A DNA stretch of 64,000 nt from an uncultured Acetatifactor sp. Its GTDB lineage: Bacteria; Bacillota; Clostridia; Lachnospirales; Lachnospiraceae. Every line of letters begins with the position of its first letter. Within the stretch, counting starts at the first letter, position 1. Both the position numbers and the translations under genes were made by a program. Shown here one piece after another: positions 27,651 through 36,231 of the stretch. The stretch is from the NCBI RefSeq assembly GCF_910585425.1, contig NZ_CAJUCP010000021.1, positions 14,745 to 78,744 of the forward strand, written 5' to 3'. Below the pieces are notes generated by a model. It was not told the DNA's origin and did not search any database. It worked only from the letters and a program-made list of their open reading frames with translations.

Positions 27651-29120
27651 TCAAAAGTCAGGGCCTCTGTATTTTCTGGAGCCGCGCTTTCTGCGGCGGC
27701 TGCGCTTCCGCCATCCCCGCCTGCCGCTGCGGGGAGAGATGTGGTAGTTCTTCAGGATCAGGCGCGCAATGAGCCAGAGGAGCAGCAGGACTGCCAGCAC
27801 GCCCCCGGCCGTGAGGAGGAACGCCAGATTGACGAATATGACAGAAGCGTCTTCCTGATTGCCGTGCCCTGCGGCTCCCTCCTCGGTATCGAAGATGCTG
27901 GGCTCCTGGCTGTCTGCGTTGAAATCCACCCGGACAGTGCCCAGGGGCACCTCCTGATAGGAATAGGAGATCACCGCCGCCTGGCTCTCGTCCGCCGACT
28001 CGTAGGAGATGGAGGAAGAGACCTCCTCAAAGGAGACCGTCCGGGGCAGGACGATGAAGTCCTCCCTATTCAGGGAAAGGAAGGGCCGGGAGCTGCCGAA
28101 GATGTCATTGCCGCTGTAGAACAGGCCGGTGTTGTCGATATTGTATCTGGTCTCCGTCTGGGCCACGTTCACCCGCTCGAAATTGGAGAAGCCGTACTCG
28201 AAGAGGGAGATGGTGTCCTCATAGTGGTTTGGGGCCTCGTCCCGCATCACCACGCAGATTAGCTTCAGCCCGTCCTTCTCCGCGCAGGACACCAGGCAGC
28301 TCCTGGCATCGTCCGTGTAGCCGGTCTTGCACCCCACGATATATTCGTAGGCATAGGATCCTCCCGGGATGATCTCCATGTGGTTGTTCTCCAGCTTCCC
28401 CTGGGGCAGCTTGTCCGTGGGCGGGAAGTCGATCCGTGGGGACAGGGTGATCTTGCACAGCATCTCGTTGTCGAAGAAGGCCCTGCCGATCATGGCCAGG
28501 TCATAGGCCGTGGTATAATGATCCTCATCCGGCAGGCCGTTGGGATTGATGAAATGGGTATTCAGGCAGCCCAGCTCAGCGGCCCGCCCATTCATGAGGT
28601 CCGAGAAGACCTGCCAGTCCGTGGTGCCCGTGATGTGCTCCGCCACCGCATAGCACACCTCATTGGCGGAGCGGATCAGGATGGCGTTCAGGCACTGCTC
28701 CATGGTCAGCTCCTGCCCCACGTCCATGGCGATGTGGCTGCTGTCCCAGGGCGTGTCGAAGACGGCGTCGTGGGAAAAGGGGACGATCTCGTCCATCTGG
28801 CAGCGCTCCGCGGCAATCAGGGTGGTGAGGATCTTGGTAGTGCTGGCGGGGTATTCCCGCTGGTGGATATTCTTGGCATAGAGGATGGTGCCTGTCTGGA
28901 GCTCCATCAAAATGGCGGACTCCGCCCCCACCACAGGGCCAGCGGGCCAGTTGGGCACCTCGTTGGACTGGACGGGCAGGGCGCGGTTGGCTGCAAGAAG
29001 CAGCTCCGCGGCGGAAGGGGCCTGGGCCTTCACGGGGAGGGCGGGGGCCAGAGCCAGACTGCCGGCGCAGAGGACGGCAGCGAAAAGCCGGATATATTTA
29101 TGGAAAAGTTTAGCGGACAT
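27651..29120 (-). CDS. D-alanyl-D-alanine carboxypeptidase (peptidase S11)
   Basis: 489 residues: a signal peptide (about residues 1-32), then the S11 motifs SxxK in YPASTTKILTTL, SxN in IRSANEVCYAVAEH, and KTG in VGCKTGYTDDARSC. A C-terminal membrane anchor (FLLTAGGVLAVLLLLWLIAR) is followed by a basic tail. It trims the terminal D-Ala of peptidoglycan stem peptides outside the membrane. The family is DacF/PBP5-like; the C-terminal helix here is a true transmembrane segment. Confidence 0.92.
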   Translation of the reverse strand: MSAKLFHKYIRLFAAVLCAGSLALAPALPVKAQAPSAAELLLAANRALPVQSNEVPNWPAGPVVGAESAILMELQTGTILYAKNIHQREYPASTTKILTTLIAAERCQMDEIVPFSHDAVFDTPWDSSHIAMDVGQELTMEQCLNAILIRSANEVCYAVAEHITGTTDWQVFSDLMNGRAAELGCLNTHFINPNGLPDEDHYTTAYDLAMIGRAFFDNEMLCKITLSPRIDFPPTDKLPQGKLENNHMEIIPGGSYAYEYIVGCKTGYTDDARSCLVSCAEKDGLKLICVVMRDEAPNHYEDTISLFEYGFSNFERVNVAQTETRYNIDNTGLFYSGNDIFGSSRPFLSLNREDFIVLPRTVSFEEVSSSISYESADESQAAVISYSYQEVPLGTVRVDFNADSQEPSIFDTEEGAAGHGNQEDASVIFVNLAFLLTAGGVLAVLLLLWLIARLILKNYHISPRSGRRGWRKRSRRRKRGSRKYRGPDF

Positions 29121-29188
29121 CTGTCAACCTCGCATATATTCATTCACATCTAAAGATTCCTGTATCATGCTCCCATTATAGGTTTTGG

Positions 29189-29218
29189 ATAATAGAATCT
29201 TGTTTTAGATTCTATTAT
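29189..29218. promoter_or_regulatory. Operator-like palindrome upstream of the carboxypeptidase gene
   Basis: ATAATAGAATC (29189-29199) and GATTCTATTAT (29208-29218) form a perfect 11-bp inverted repeat with an 8-nt gap, about 70 bp before the carboxypeptidase start. A minus-strand TATAAT lies next to it (29175-29180), so the palindrome sits around the -35 position. Confidence 0.5.
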
Positions 29219-29365
29219 ACACCATTCTCCTCAAAAACCAAAGGGAGAAATTGCGGTACATGCAACTTAGGGGCGAAAAAACGCAGCTCACCACCGATCG
29301 CTTGCACGGGTCGCCCTTTTATGCTTTCCTATAAGTACAGAAACGGGCAGACAGGAGGAGACGAC

Positions 29366-30337
29366 ATGGAACCGGTCATAAAGGTCAGCGGACTCAAAAA
29401 AACTTTCCAGCAGGTCAAGGCGGTGGACGGCATCGACTTCCAGGTGGAGCAGGGGGAGCTGTTCGGCTTCCTGGGGGTGAACGGAGCGGGGAAGTCCACC
29501 ACCATCAACATGCTGTGCACCCTGCTTGCGCCCACGGCAGGGGAGGCGGCGGTCTGTGGGCACAGGCTGGGCAGGGAGGATGAAGCCATCCGGCGCCAAA
29601 TCGGGGTGGTGTGGCAGAACAACTGCCTGGACAACAAGCTGACCGTACAGGAGAACCTGACCGTCAGGGGCTCCCTGTACGGCCTGAAGGGCGGGAGGCT
29701 TAAGGAAAGCATAGGCAGAGTGGGCGAGAAGCTGGGGCTTTTGCCGCTGTTCGGCAGACGGTATGAGCATCTCTCCGGAGGGCAGAAGCGGCGCTGCGAG
29801 ATCGGGGCCGCGCTGGTGAACACGCCCCGGCTCCTGTTCCTGGACGAACCCACCACCGGGCTGGATCCCGCCACAAGACAGACGGTCTGGGAGAGCCTGG
29901 AGGAGCTGCGGCAGGAAGGGGTCACCGTCTTCCTGACCACCCACTATATGGAGGAGGCCGCCCGGGCCACCCATATCGCCGTCATGGACAGCGGAAAGAT
30001 TCGGGAGACGGGAACGCCCTTTTCGCTGAAGGAGCGCTTTGCCAGAGACCGGCTCCTGCTGATTCCCAGGGAGGGGAAGCGCGGGGAGCTGGCGGAGATC
30101 CTGGCCAGGCACCAGGGGGAGCCTGGCGGCGGGGGAGGGAAGGAGGGCTGCATGACGGCGGAAGAAGGCGACGGGGAGACATTCGTGGTGACCCTCCCGG
30201 AGAGCCTGGCGGCCATCCCGATCCTCCGGGAGGCGGAGCGGTGCCTGCGGGGCTTCGAGCTGGTACAGGGCTCCATGGATGACGTATTTTTGAACATAAC
30301 AGGTAAAGCGCTGGGAAAACAGGGGGGAGAATCATGA
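29366..30337 (+). CDS. ABC transporter ATP-binding protein (DrrA/ABC-2 type)
   Basis: 323 residues. Walker A is GVNGAGKSTTINML, the Q-loop is GVVWQNNCLDNKLTVQENL, the signature is HLSGGQKRRCEIGAAL, Walker B is LLFLDEPTTGLD, and the H-loop is FLTTHYMEEA. The C-terminal tail matches the daunorubicin-resistance-type ATPases that pair with ABC-2 permeases, and the next gene, overlapping by four bases, is such a permease. GGAGGAG precedes the chosen ATG. Confidence 0.92.
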   Translation: MEPVIKVSGLKKTFQQVKAVDGIDFQVEQGELFGFLGVNGAGKSTTINMLCTLLAPTAGEAAVCGHRLGREDEAIRRQIGVVWQNNCLDNKLTVQENLTVRGSLYGLKGGRLKESIGRVGEKLGLLPLFGRRYEHLSGGQKRRCEIGAALVNTPRLLFLDEPTTGLDPATRQTVWESLEELRQEGVTVFLTTHYMEEAARATHIAVMDSGKIRETGTPFSLKERFARDRLLLIPREGKRGELAEILARHQGEPGGGGGKEGCMTAEEGDGETFVVTLPESLAAIPILREAERCLRGFELVQGSMDDVFLNITGKALGKQGGES

Positions 30338-31242
30338 AGGAAATCGGATATCTGGTAAAGAGGAACAGCCTGCTGTTCTTAAGGGAGCGCTCCGCAGTGT
30401 TCTTCTCGCTGCTGTCCATGCTCATCGTGCTGGCGCTGATGGTGATATTCCTGGGGCGGATGAACAGCCAGGCTCTGGTGGACCTGCTCTCGGAATGGGG
30501 CGGGGAGAGGGATCTGGCGGCGGATGAAAGGAATGCGGCCTATCTGATTCAGCTCTGGACCCTGGCGGGGATTCTGGTGGTCAATGCGGTGACGGTGACC
30601 CTCACGGTGACGGGGATTATGGTGCAGGACGAGACAGAGAAGCGGCTTATGGCGTTCTATGTGACGCCGGTGAGCAGGCTGAAGCTCTCCCTGGGCTATA
30701 TCCTGTCCGCATGGCTGGTGGGGACGGGGATGTGCCTGCTGACCCTGGCGGCGGGGGAGGGGTATTTCGCCCTCCAGGGATACGGGCTGCTGAAGGCGGG
30801 GAGAGTGCTTGCGCTTGTGGGCATGATCGCCCTGAACACCTTCGTCTTCGCTGCGATCGCCTACCTGTTCGCGCTGTCCGTCCACAACAGCAGCGCCTGG
30901 AGCGGCCTGCTGACGATCGTCGGCACGCTGGTGGGCTTCGTGGGAGGAATCTATCTGCCCATGGATTCCCTGTCCGCCCCGGTACAGTCGGCGCTGAAAT
31001 GCCTGCCTGTGCTCCACGGCGCGTCCATGATGCGGCAGGTCTGCACGGAGGAGGCCATAGGGGAAGCCTTTGCGGGAATGCCCCGGGGCGCAGAGGATAT
31101 CTTCCGGGAGGCCATGGGAATCACCGTCATGGCGGGGGAGCATAAAATTTCTTCGGGAGAACAGGTGCTGATTCTGCTGCTTTATGCTATAATAGCCATT
31201 GGCGCAGGAGCAGTCCTGAGCAGGCGCAGGAAGCTGCGCTGA
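30334..31242 (+). CDS. ABC-2 type transporter permease
   Basis: 302 residues with six membrane segments and the family pattern KRLMAFYVTPVSRLKLSLGY between them, then GGIYLPMDSLSAPVQSALKC and LPVLHGASMMRQV. It starts with ATGA overlap on the ATPase gene. The pair forms an exporter, perhaps for a drug, lipid or peptide. LytTR/DUF3021 genes follow, a common companion set. Confidence 0.9.
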   Translation: MKEIGYLVKRNSLLFLRERSAVFFSLLSMLIVLALMVIFLGRMNSQALVDLLSEWGGERDLAADERNAAYLIQLWTLAGILVVNAVTVTLTVTGIMVQDETEKRLMAFYVTPVSRLKLSLGYILSAWLVGTGMCLLTLAAGEGYFALQGYGLLKAGRVLALVGMIALNTFVFAAIAYLFALSVHNSSAWSGLLTIVGTLVGFVGGIYLPMDSLSAPVQSALKCLPVLHGASMMRQVCTEEAIGEAFAGMPRGAEDIFREAMGITVMAGEHKISSGEQVLILLLYAIIAIGAGAVLSRRRKLR

Positions 31243-31307
31243 GAGAGGGCGGCAGAAAGCCCCGGGCAGGGAAGCTTTGGGGGCAGATGCGAGTCAGGGG
31301 GACGGGA

Positions 31308-31745
31308 ATGAAGATTACGATACAGGATCTGCCGGAGGGGGAGGAAGAGGAGATCGTCATCCGGTGCAGAGGCATGGACGAACAGCTCCTGAAGCTGGTG
31401 TACGCCCTGCGGGCGGGGCGGGAGAAGCTCACCGTCTCCAGGCAGGAGCGGCTGTTTCGGATACTGCCGTCCGCGGTCTACTATTTTGAGGCCGTGGACA
31501 ACAGGGTGTTCGCCTATCTGGAGAAGGAGGTCTACGAGACGAAGCTGAAGCTGTATGAGCTGGAGGAGCGGCTGGCGGGCACGGACTTCTTCCGGGCGTC
31601 CAAGTCCACGGTGATCAACCTGGCCAAGGTGGAGAGCTTAAGCCCCGCCTTCAACGGACGCTTCGAGGCGGCCATGAAGAACGGGGAGAAGCTGATCGTC
31701 TCCCGGCAGTATGTGCCGGTTCTGAAGGAAAAGCTGGGATTGTAG
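31308..31745 (+). CDS. LytTR DNA-binding domain regulator
   Basis: 145 residues with a short N-terminal part and then a LytTR domain: YYFEAVDNRVFAYLEKEVYE, ELEERLAGTDFFRASKSTVI, NLAKVESLSPAFNGRFEAAM, LIVSRQYVPVLKEKLG. No receiver domain. In Firmicutes such stand-alone LytTR proteins are encoded with a DUF3021 membrane protein, as here, and often regulate the adjacent ABC exporter. Confidence 0.88.
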   Translation: MKITIQDLPEGEEEEIVIRCRGMDEQLLKLVYALRAGREKLTVSRQERLFRILPSAVYYFEAVDNRVFAYLEKEVYETKLKLYELEERLAGTDFFRASKSTVINLAKVESLSPAFNGRFEAAMKNGEKLIVSRQYVPVLKEKLGL

Positions 31746-31764
31746 GCCTGCGCGGAGGATTGAT

Positions 31765-32211
31765 ATGATAAAAATACGGTTTTTGTTCAAGGTATTTTCG
31801 ACGGTGACGGCCCTCGTGGTGGTGGCCGTCGCGGTGTTCACCACCATACTGGAGCCGGCCCCTATGATAGAGACGGTTGTCCTGTGGCAGATTCCGGCGG
31901 TGTCCGCCCTGTGCACCCTAAGCTGCCTGATCTATCCCTGGAACAGGACTCCGGGGAAGACAGAGATGGGAATCCGCACCGTAATCCACTACCTTCTGGT
32001 CAACGGGATCGTGCTGGGGGCGGGCTTCTGGTTCGAATGGTATCGGATCGACCGGCTGGGGAGCGTGGCGTCCATGCTCCTCACCATTGCCGTGGTCTTC
32101 GCCCTGGTATCGGCCATAACCTGGGCCCAGGCCTTGGAGGAGGCGAAACAGATGAACGAAAGGCTCAGGGAATACCAGCAGAAAAAGGCAGAGGGCGAAA
32201 TCATGGATTGA
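31765..32211 (+). CDS. DUF3021 membrane protein
   Basis: 148 residues with four membrane segments and a basic, coiled-coil-like tail (QALEEAKQMNERLREYQQKK). Size, topology and position after a LytTR regulator match DUF3021. In this pairing the membrane protein is thought to restrain the LytTR partner. GGAGG precedes the ATG. Confidence 0.8.
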   Translation: MIKIRFLFKVFSTVTALVVVAVAVFTTILEPAPMIETVVLWQIPAVSALCTLSCLIYPWNRTPGKTEMGIRTVIHYLLVNGIVLGAGFWFEWYRIDRLGSVASMLLTIAVVFALVSAITWAQALEEAKQMNERLREYQQKKAEGEIMD

Positions 32212-32280
32212 CAAGCATGGGATTTTACAGTACATTTATAGTTAGAAGGAACAGGAGATTCCTGACAGGGAGTATATGAG

Positions 32281-32931
32281 ATGAGACTGCGCAACATTAC
32301 GGGCTCCAGGGAGGCGATCGCCGGGAGCCCTTATGTGGTGCCGGAGGAATTGCAGCCGCAGTGCCCCGGCAGATGGAGGGAGATGTTCGGAAATGGAAAT
32401 CCTATCCACATTGAAATCGGTATGGGAAAGGGGAAATTCATCCATACTATGGCTAGGGAGCATCCCCGCGTCAACTACGTGGGCATCGAGAAATACTCAA
32501 GCGTCCTGATTCGGGCCGTCCACAAGATGGAGGCGGAGGAGCTGCCGAACCTGAAGTTCCTGCGGATGGAGGCGGAGGACATCGCGAAGGTCTTCGGGCC
32601 CGGGGAGGTGGACAGGATCTACCTGAACTTCTCGGATCCCTGGCCCAAGGACAGGCATGCCAAGCGAAGGCTGCCCTCCAGGCAGTTCCTGGCCCGCTTC
32701 CGGGAGATCTTGAAGCCCGGCTGCAGGCTGGAGTTCAAGACGGACAACAGGGAGCTGTTCGACTTCGCCCTGGAGGAGCTTGCGCCCGCGGGGTGGACAG
32801 CCGACCAGGTGACCTATGACCTCCACAGCGATTCGCGCCTGATGGAGGGGAACGTGATGACGGAGTACGAGGAGAAGTTCTCATGTCTGGGGAACCCCAT
32901 CTGCAAGTACATCTCCCATCCCGGGCAGTGA
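32281..32931 (+). CDS. trmB: tRNA (guanine-N7-)-methyltransferase
   Basis: 216 residues. SAM-binding HIEIGMGKGKFIHTMA, NYVGIEKYSSVLIRAVHK, and the catalytic/tRNA-binding YLNFSDPWPKDRHAKRRLPS are diagnostic of TrmB, which makes m7G46 in tRNA. The C-terminus MTEYEEKFSCLGNPICKY is also typical. It stands alone rather than in the exporter operon. Confidence 0.95.
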   Translation: MRLRNITGSREAIAGSPYVVPEELQPQCPGRWREMFGNGNPIHIEIGMGKGKFIHTMAREHPRVNYVGIEKYSSVLIRAVHKMEAEELPNLKFLRMEAEDIAKVFGPGEVDRIYLNFSDPWPKDRHAKRRLPSRQFLARFREILKPGCRLEFKTDNRELFDFALEELAPAGWTADQVTYDLHSDSRLMEGNVMTEYEEKFSCLGNPICKYISHPGQ

Positions 32932-33129
32932 ACGGAACCGGGATGCCCATATGAGGCAGGAAGGCTCGCGGGACAGCGCGGGGATTTTGGGACAGGCGAA
33001 GGGGAAATCCCATAGGACAGCCCGGGCGGAGGCGGCTGCGGGGCAGACAGCGGGGCAGGTCTGCGGTGTGGAAGACAGTCAGGAAGATGATAACGGCGCA
33101 CCGGAAGGGTGCAGAAAAGAGGTAGAATC

Positions 33130-33450
33130 ATGGAATACAAATTTACGGCGGACAATTTCGATGCGGAGGTACTGCAGGCAGCCGAGCCCGTGCTGGTGGA
33201 CTTCTACGCGGACTGGTGCAATCCCTGCAGGATGATGGGCCCGGTGGTGGCCAAGATGGCGGAGGCCTTTGAGGGGCGGCTCAAGGTGGGGAAATGCAAT
33301 ATCGATGAAAACATGCAGTTAGCCCAGACTTACCGCATCTCCAGCATCCCGGCCTTCGTGGTCTTCAAGGGCGGCAAGCCTGTGGCCAACTATGTGGGCG
33401 CCATGTCGGCGGCGGATTTCCAGGCAAAGATTGAGCAGGTGCTGGCGTGA
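33130..33450 (+). CDS. trxA: Thioredoxin
   Basis: 106 residues with VLVDFYADWCNPCRMMGPVV, where WCNPC replaces the usual WCGPC, and the cis-Pro loop SSIPAFVVFKGGKPV. The thioredoxin fold is complete. It overlaps nothing and ends 1 bp before the YitT gene, so the two may be co-transcribed. The Asn variant should shift redox potential. The 198 bp before the ATG hold no convincing gene. Confidence 0.92.
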   Translation: MEYKFTADNFDAEVLQAAEPVLVDFYADWCNPCRMMGPVVAKMAEAFEGRLKVGKCNIDENMQLAQTYRISSIPAFVVFKGGKPVANYVGAMSAADFQAKIEQVLA

Positions 33451-33451
33451 T

Positions 33452-34327
33452 ATGAGCAGAGAGAACATGGTATATGAGGGGAAGAGGACGCTGGCCTGCA
33501 TCGTGGCATCACTGATGTACGCCATTGGCGTGAACCTGTTCGTGGTGCCCGCCCAGTTGTACTCGGGCGGGCTCATGGGCATCTGTCAGGTGATCAGGAC
33601 GCTGCTGGTGGAATATCTGCACATGAACTTCCACAGCTTCGACATCGCGGGTATCATCTACTATATCATCAATGTGCCCATATTCATCATCGCCTTTACC
33701 AGGATGGGCCGGAAGTTCTTCGCGAAGACCCTGGTCACCGTCACGGCCATGACGGTGTTTTTGTCCGTGGTGCCCATCGTGCAGGTGGTGGACGATACCG
33801 TGGCGGCCTGCGTGGTGGGAGGTATCATATCCGGGGCCGGGATCGGCATCATCCTGCGGATGGCGTCCTCCGGCGGCGGGCTGGACGTGGTGGGCGTGCT
33901 GCTCACCAAGTGGCGGAGGGATTTCAGCGTGGGGAAGGTGTACCTGATCGTGAACCTGTCCCTGTACATCATCTGCCTCTTCCTGTTCGACATTGAGATC
34001 GTGGTGTACTCTGTGATCTTCGCCGCGGTGCATTCCCTGGCCATAGACAAGGTACATATCCAGAACATCAACGTGGAGGCCAATATCATCACCAAGCTGA
34101 ACAATGTGGACCTGGAGAAGGCCATCATGGAGGAGATCGGCAGGGGCCTCACCAAGTGGACCACTCTGGGGGCGTACACCTATGAGCAGTCCCATATGCT
34201 TTACATCACCCTGTCCAAGTACGAGGTGTCCAGGCTTAAGGCCGTGGTCCACAAGTACGATCCCAACGCTTTCATCGTGATCAACGAGGGCGTGACCATA
34301 GACGGGAATTTCCTGAAGAAGCTGTGA
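33452..34327 (+). CDS. YitT-family membrane protein (DUF161 + DUF2179)
   Basis: 291 residues: five to six N-terminal membrane segments including VPAQLYSGGLMGICQVIRTL and ASSGGGLDVVGVLLTKW, then a soluble C-terminal DUF2179 domain (KWTTLGAYTYEQSHMLYITL, AFIVINEGVTIDGNF). Transport function in the family is not settled. It starts one base after the thioredoxin stop. Confidence 0.88.
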   Translation: MSRENMVYEGKRTLACIVASLMYAIGVNLFVVPAQLYSGGLMGICQVIRTLLVEYLHMNFHSFDIAGIIYYIINVPIFIIAFTRMGRKFFAKTLVTVTAMTVFLSVVPIVQVVDDTVAACVVGGIISGAGIGIILRMASSGGGLDVVGVLLTKWRRDFSVGKVYLIVNLSLYIICLFLFDIEIVVYSVIFAAVHSLAIDKVHIQNINVEANIITKLNNVDLEKAIMEEIGRGLTKWTTLGAYTYEQSHMLYITLSKYEVSRLKAVVHKYDPNAFIVINEGVTIDGNFLKKL

Positions 34328-34328
34328 A

Positions 34329-34453
34329 GTGTGAGAAGAAGTTCTAGGGCGCCAAAGGACGTCGCCCAAGAACTTCTAGGCTTGCAAGCGAATGGATTCG
34401 CTTTGCAAGCCGGTCTCACACAGAAGAATGCCCAAAATGCATGGGCATTCTTC
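34329..34453 (+). repeat. Nested hairpin cluster after the YitT gene
   Basis: An outer stem GTGTGAGA (34329-34336)/TCTCACAC (34414-34421) encloses two inner hairpins: AGAAGTTCT (34337-34345)/AGAACTTCT (34369-34377), and an arm pair within 34379-34411 (GGCTTGCAAGCGAAT and its near complement). A third hairpin, GAAGAATGCCC (34423-34433)/GGGCATTCTTC (34443-34453) then CGGTTTT, can serve as terminator. Short direct repeats of GTTAGGAACGGCACTGAC follow (about 34479-34515). Confidence 0.6.
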
Positions 34454-34550
34454 CGGTTTTGCAGCGATTGTTTGTGCCGTTAGGAACGGCACTGACGTTA
34501 GGAACGGCACTGACGCTGGCGGTATGTGGGGAAGTGCATGATGCAGATAA

Positions 34551-34582
34551 AAACCTCCGGGGGCAGCTGCCTGCGGAGGTTT
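34551..34582 (-). terminator. Terminator of the DUF1846 gene
   Basis: AAACCTCCG (34551-34559) and CGGAGGTTT (34574-34582) form a 9-bp stem. On the minus strand it is followed by TTTTTATC, and it lies about 14 bp past the DUF1846 stop. It could also act on the plus strand, where TTTTC follows. Confidence 0.75.
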
Positions 34583-34595
34583 TCTCTGTCTTTTC

Positions 34596-36071
34596 CTAAT
34601 ATTTCTTTCTGGCCGTCTGGACAGGCTCGCTGGTCAGATCCACCCCCAGCTTCTTGTAGATCTTGATGTCCACCTCGGAGAGCATCACGGAGGTATGGAC
34701 CTGGCAGCCCCGGAGGTTCGGGAGCTGCTCCAGGGAGCGCCTGGCATTGTCGTCATGGCAGGCCTCCAGGGACAGGGCGATCAGCACCTCGTCCGTGTGG
34801 AGCCTGGGATTCTTCCCGCCCAGGTAGCGCACCTTCAGATTCTGGATGGGCTCGATGGCCTCGGGCTTGATCAGCTTCGTATCGTGCTCCACTCCCGCCA
34901 GGTATTTCAGGGCGTTCAGAAGCAGGGCGGCGGAGGCCCCCAGGAAGTCCGAGGTCTTGGAGGTGATGATGCGCCCGTCCGCCAGCTCGATGGCCGCGGT
35001 GGGCACGCCCAGCTCCTCCGCCCGTTCCCTGGCGGCGGCAGTGACCCTCCTGTCCTCAGTGGCGATCTTGGCCTGCTTCATCAGCAGCTCTATCTTGTAG
35101 ACCTCCGTCTCCGAGGCGCCGTCCCGCACCATCCGGTTCAGGGAGGCGTAGTAGCGGCGGATGATCTCCATCCGGGAAGCCTCGCAGCATGCCTCGTCGT
35201 CTATGATGCAGTTCCCTGCCATGTTCACGCCCATGTCCGTGGGGGATTTGTAGGGATTCTCCCCGTAGATGCCCTCGAAGATGGCGTTCAGCACCGGGAA
35301 TATCTCGATATCCCGATTATAATTTACCGTTGTCTCGCCATAAGCCTCCAGATGGAAGGGGTCTATCATGTTCACGTCGTTCAGGTCCGCGGTGGCAGCC
35401 TCGTAGGCCAGGTTGATGGGGTGCTTTAAGGGTATGTTCCAGATGGGGAAGGTCTCGAACTTGGCGTAGCCTGCCTTGGTGCCCCGAAGGTTCTCATGGT
35501 AGAGCTGGGAGAGGCAGGTGGCCATCTTCCCGCTGCCCGGGCCCGGGGCCGTCACCACCACCAGAGGCCTGGAGGTCTCTATGTAGTCGTTCTTTCCGTA
35601 GCCGTCTTTGCTGACGATCAGGGGCACATTGGAGGGATACCCTTCGATGGTATAGTGGAGGTACACTTTGATGCCCTTCTTCTCCAGCTTGGCCTTGAAC
35701 TGCTCCGCGCTGTGCTGCCCGGCGTAGTGGGTGATGACCACGCTGCCCACATACAGGCCCCTGCCCTGGAACTCGTCCCGCAGCCGCAGCACGTCCACGT
35801 CATAGGTTATCCCCAGATCTCCCCGTATCTTGTTCTTCTCGATGTCGGCGGCGCTGATGACTATGACTATCTCTGCGTAGTCGGAAAGCTGCATCAGCAT
35901 CCGCAGCTTGGAGTCCGGCGCGAAACCGGGAAGCACCCTGGACGCGTGGAAATCGTCGAAGAGCTTGCCGCCGAATTCCAGGTAGAGCTTGTCCCCGAAC
36001 TTGGCGATGCGCTCCTTGATATGCTCGGACTGCATCTTCAGATATCTGTCATTGTCAAAACCGATTTTCAT
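34596..36071 (-). CDS. DUF1846 family protein
   Basis: 491 residues, the normal length of the DUF1846 family. Features are MKIGFDNDRYLKMQSEHI at the start, GKLFDDFHASRVLPGF, VVVTAPGPGSGKMATCLSQL with a P-loop-like PGSGK, and DPFHLEAYGETTVNYNRD. The family is common and conserved in Firmicutes; structural studies exist but the biological role is not well defined. AGGAGG precedes the chosen ATG. Confidence 0.9.
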   Translation of the reverse strand: MKIGFDNDRYLKMQSEHIKERIAKFGDKLYLEFGGKLFDDFHASRVLPGFAPDSKLRMLMQLSDYAEIVIVISAADIEKNKIRGDLGITYDVDVLRLRDEFQGRGLYVGSVVITHYAGQHSAEQFKAKLEKKGIKVYLHYTIEGYPSNVPLIVSKDGYGKNDYIETSRPLVVVTAPGPGSGKMATCLSQLYHENLRGTKAGYAKFETFPIWNIPLKHPINLAYEAATADLNDVNMIDPFHLEAYGETTVNYNRDIEIFPVLNAIFEGIYGENPYKSPTDMGVNMAGNCIIDDEACCEASRMEIIRRYYASLNRMVRDGASETEVYKIELLMKQAKIATEDRRVTAAARERAEELGVPTAAIELADGRIITSKTSDFLGASAALLLNALKYLAGVEHDTKLIKPEAIEPIQNLKVRYLGGKNPRLHTDEVLIALSLEACHDDNARRSLEQLPNLRGCQVHTSVMLSEVDIKIYKKLGVDLTSEPVQTARKKY

Positions 36072-36168
36072 TCTGCCGCCTCCTGATTTTTTCAAAAAAT
36101 ACTTTTCTATTCTACCACATTTCCGGGGGGATGGGAATGGGGAAATTGATATTTTGGGGCAGGATTGT

Positions 36169-36197
36169 TTGACATTTGTGTCAGGTCATATTATCAT
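36169..36197 (+). promoter_or_regulatory. Promoter of AAA/nuclease paralogue A
   Basis: TTGACA (36169-36174), 17 nt, TATCAT (36192-36197). The spacer ends GTCATAT and the same arrangement precedes paralogues B, C and D, which marks this as their common promoter module. Confidence 0.75.
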
Positions 36198-36231
36198 GGA
36201 AATAGAAGAAGGAAGAAGGGAGCGCAGGGCT

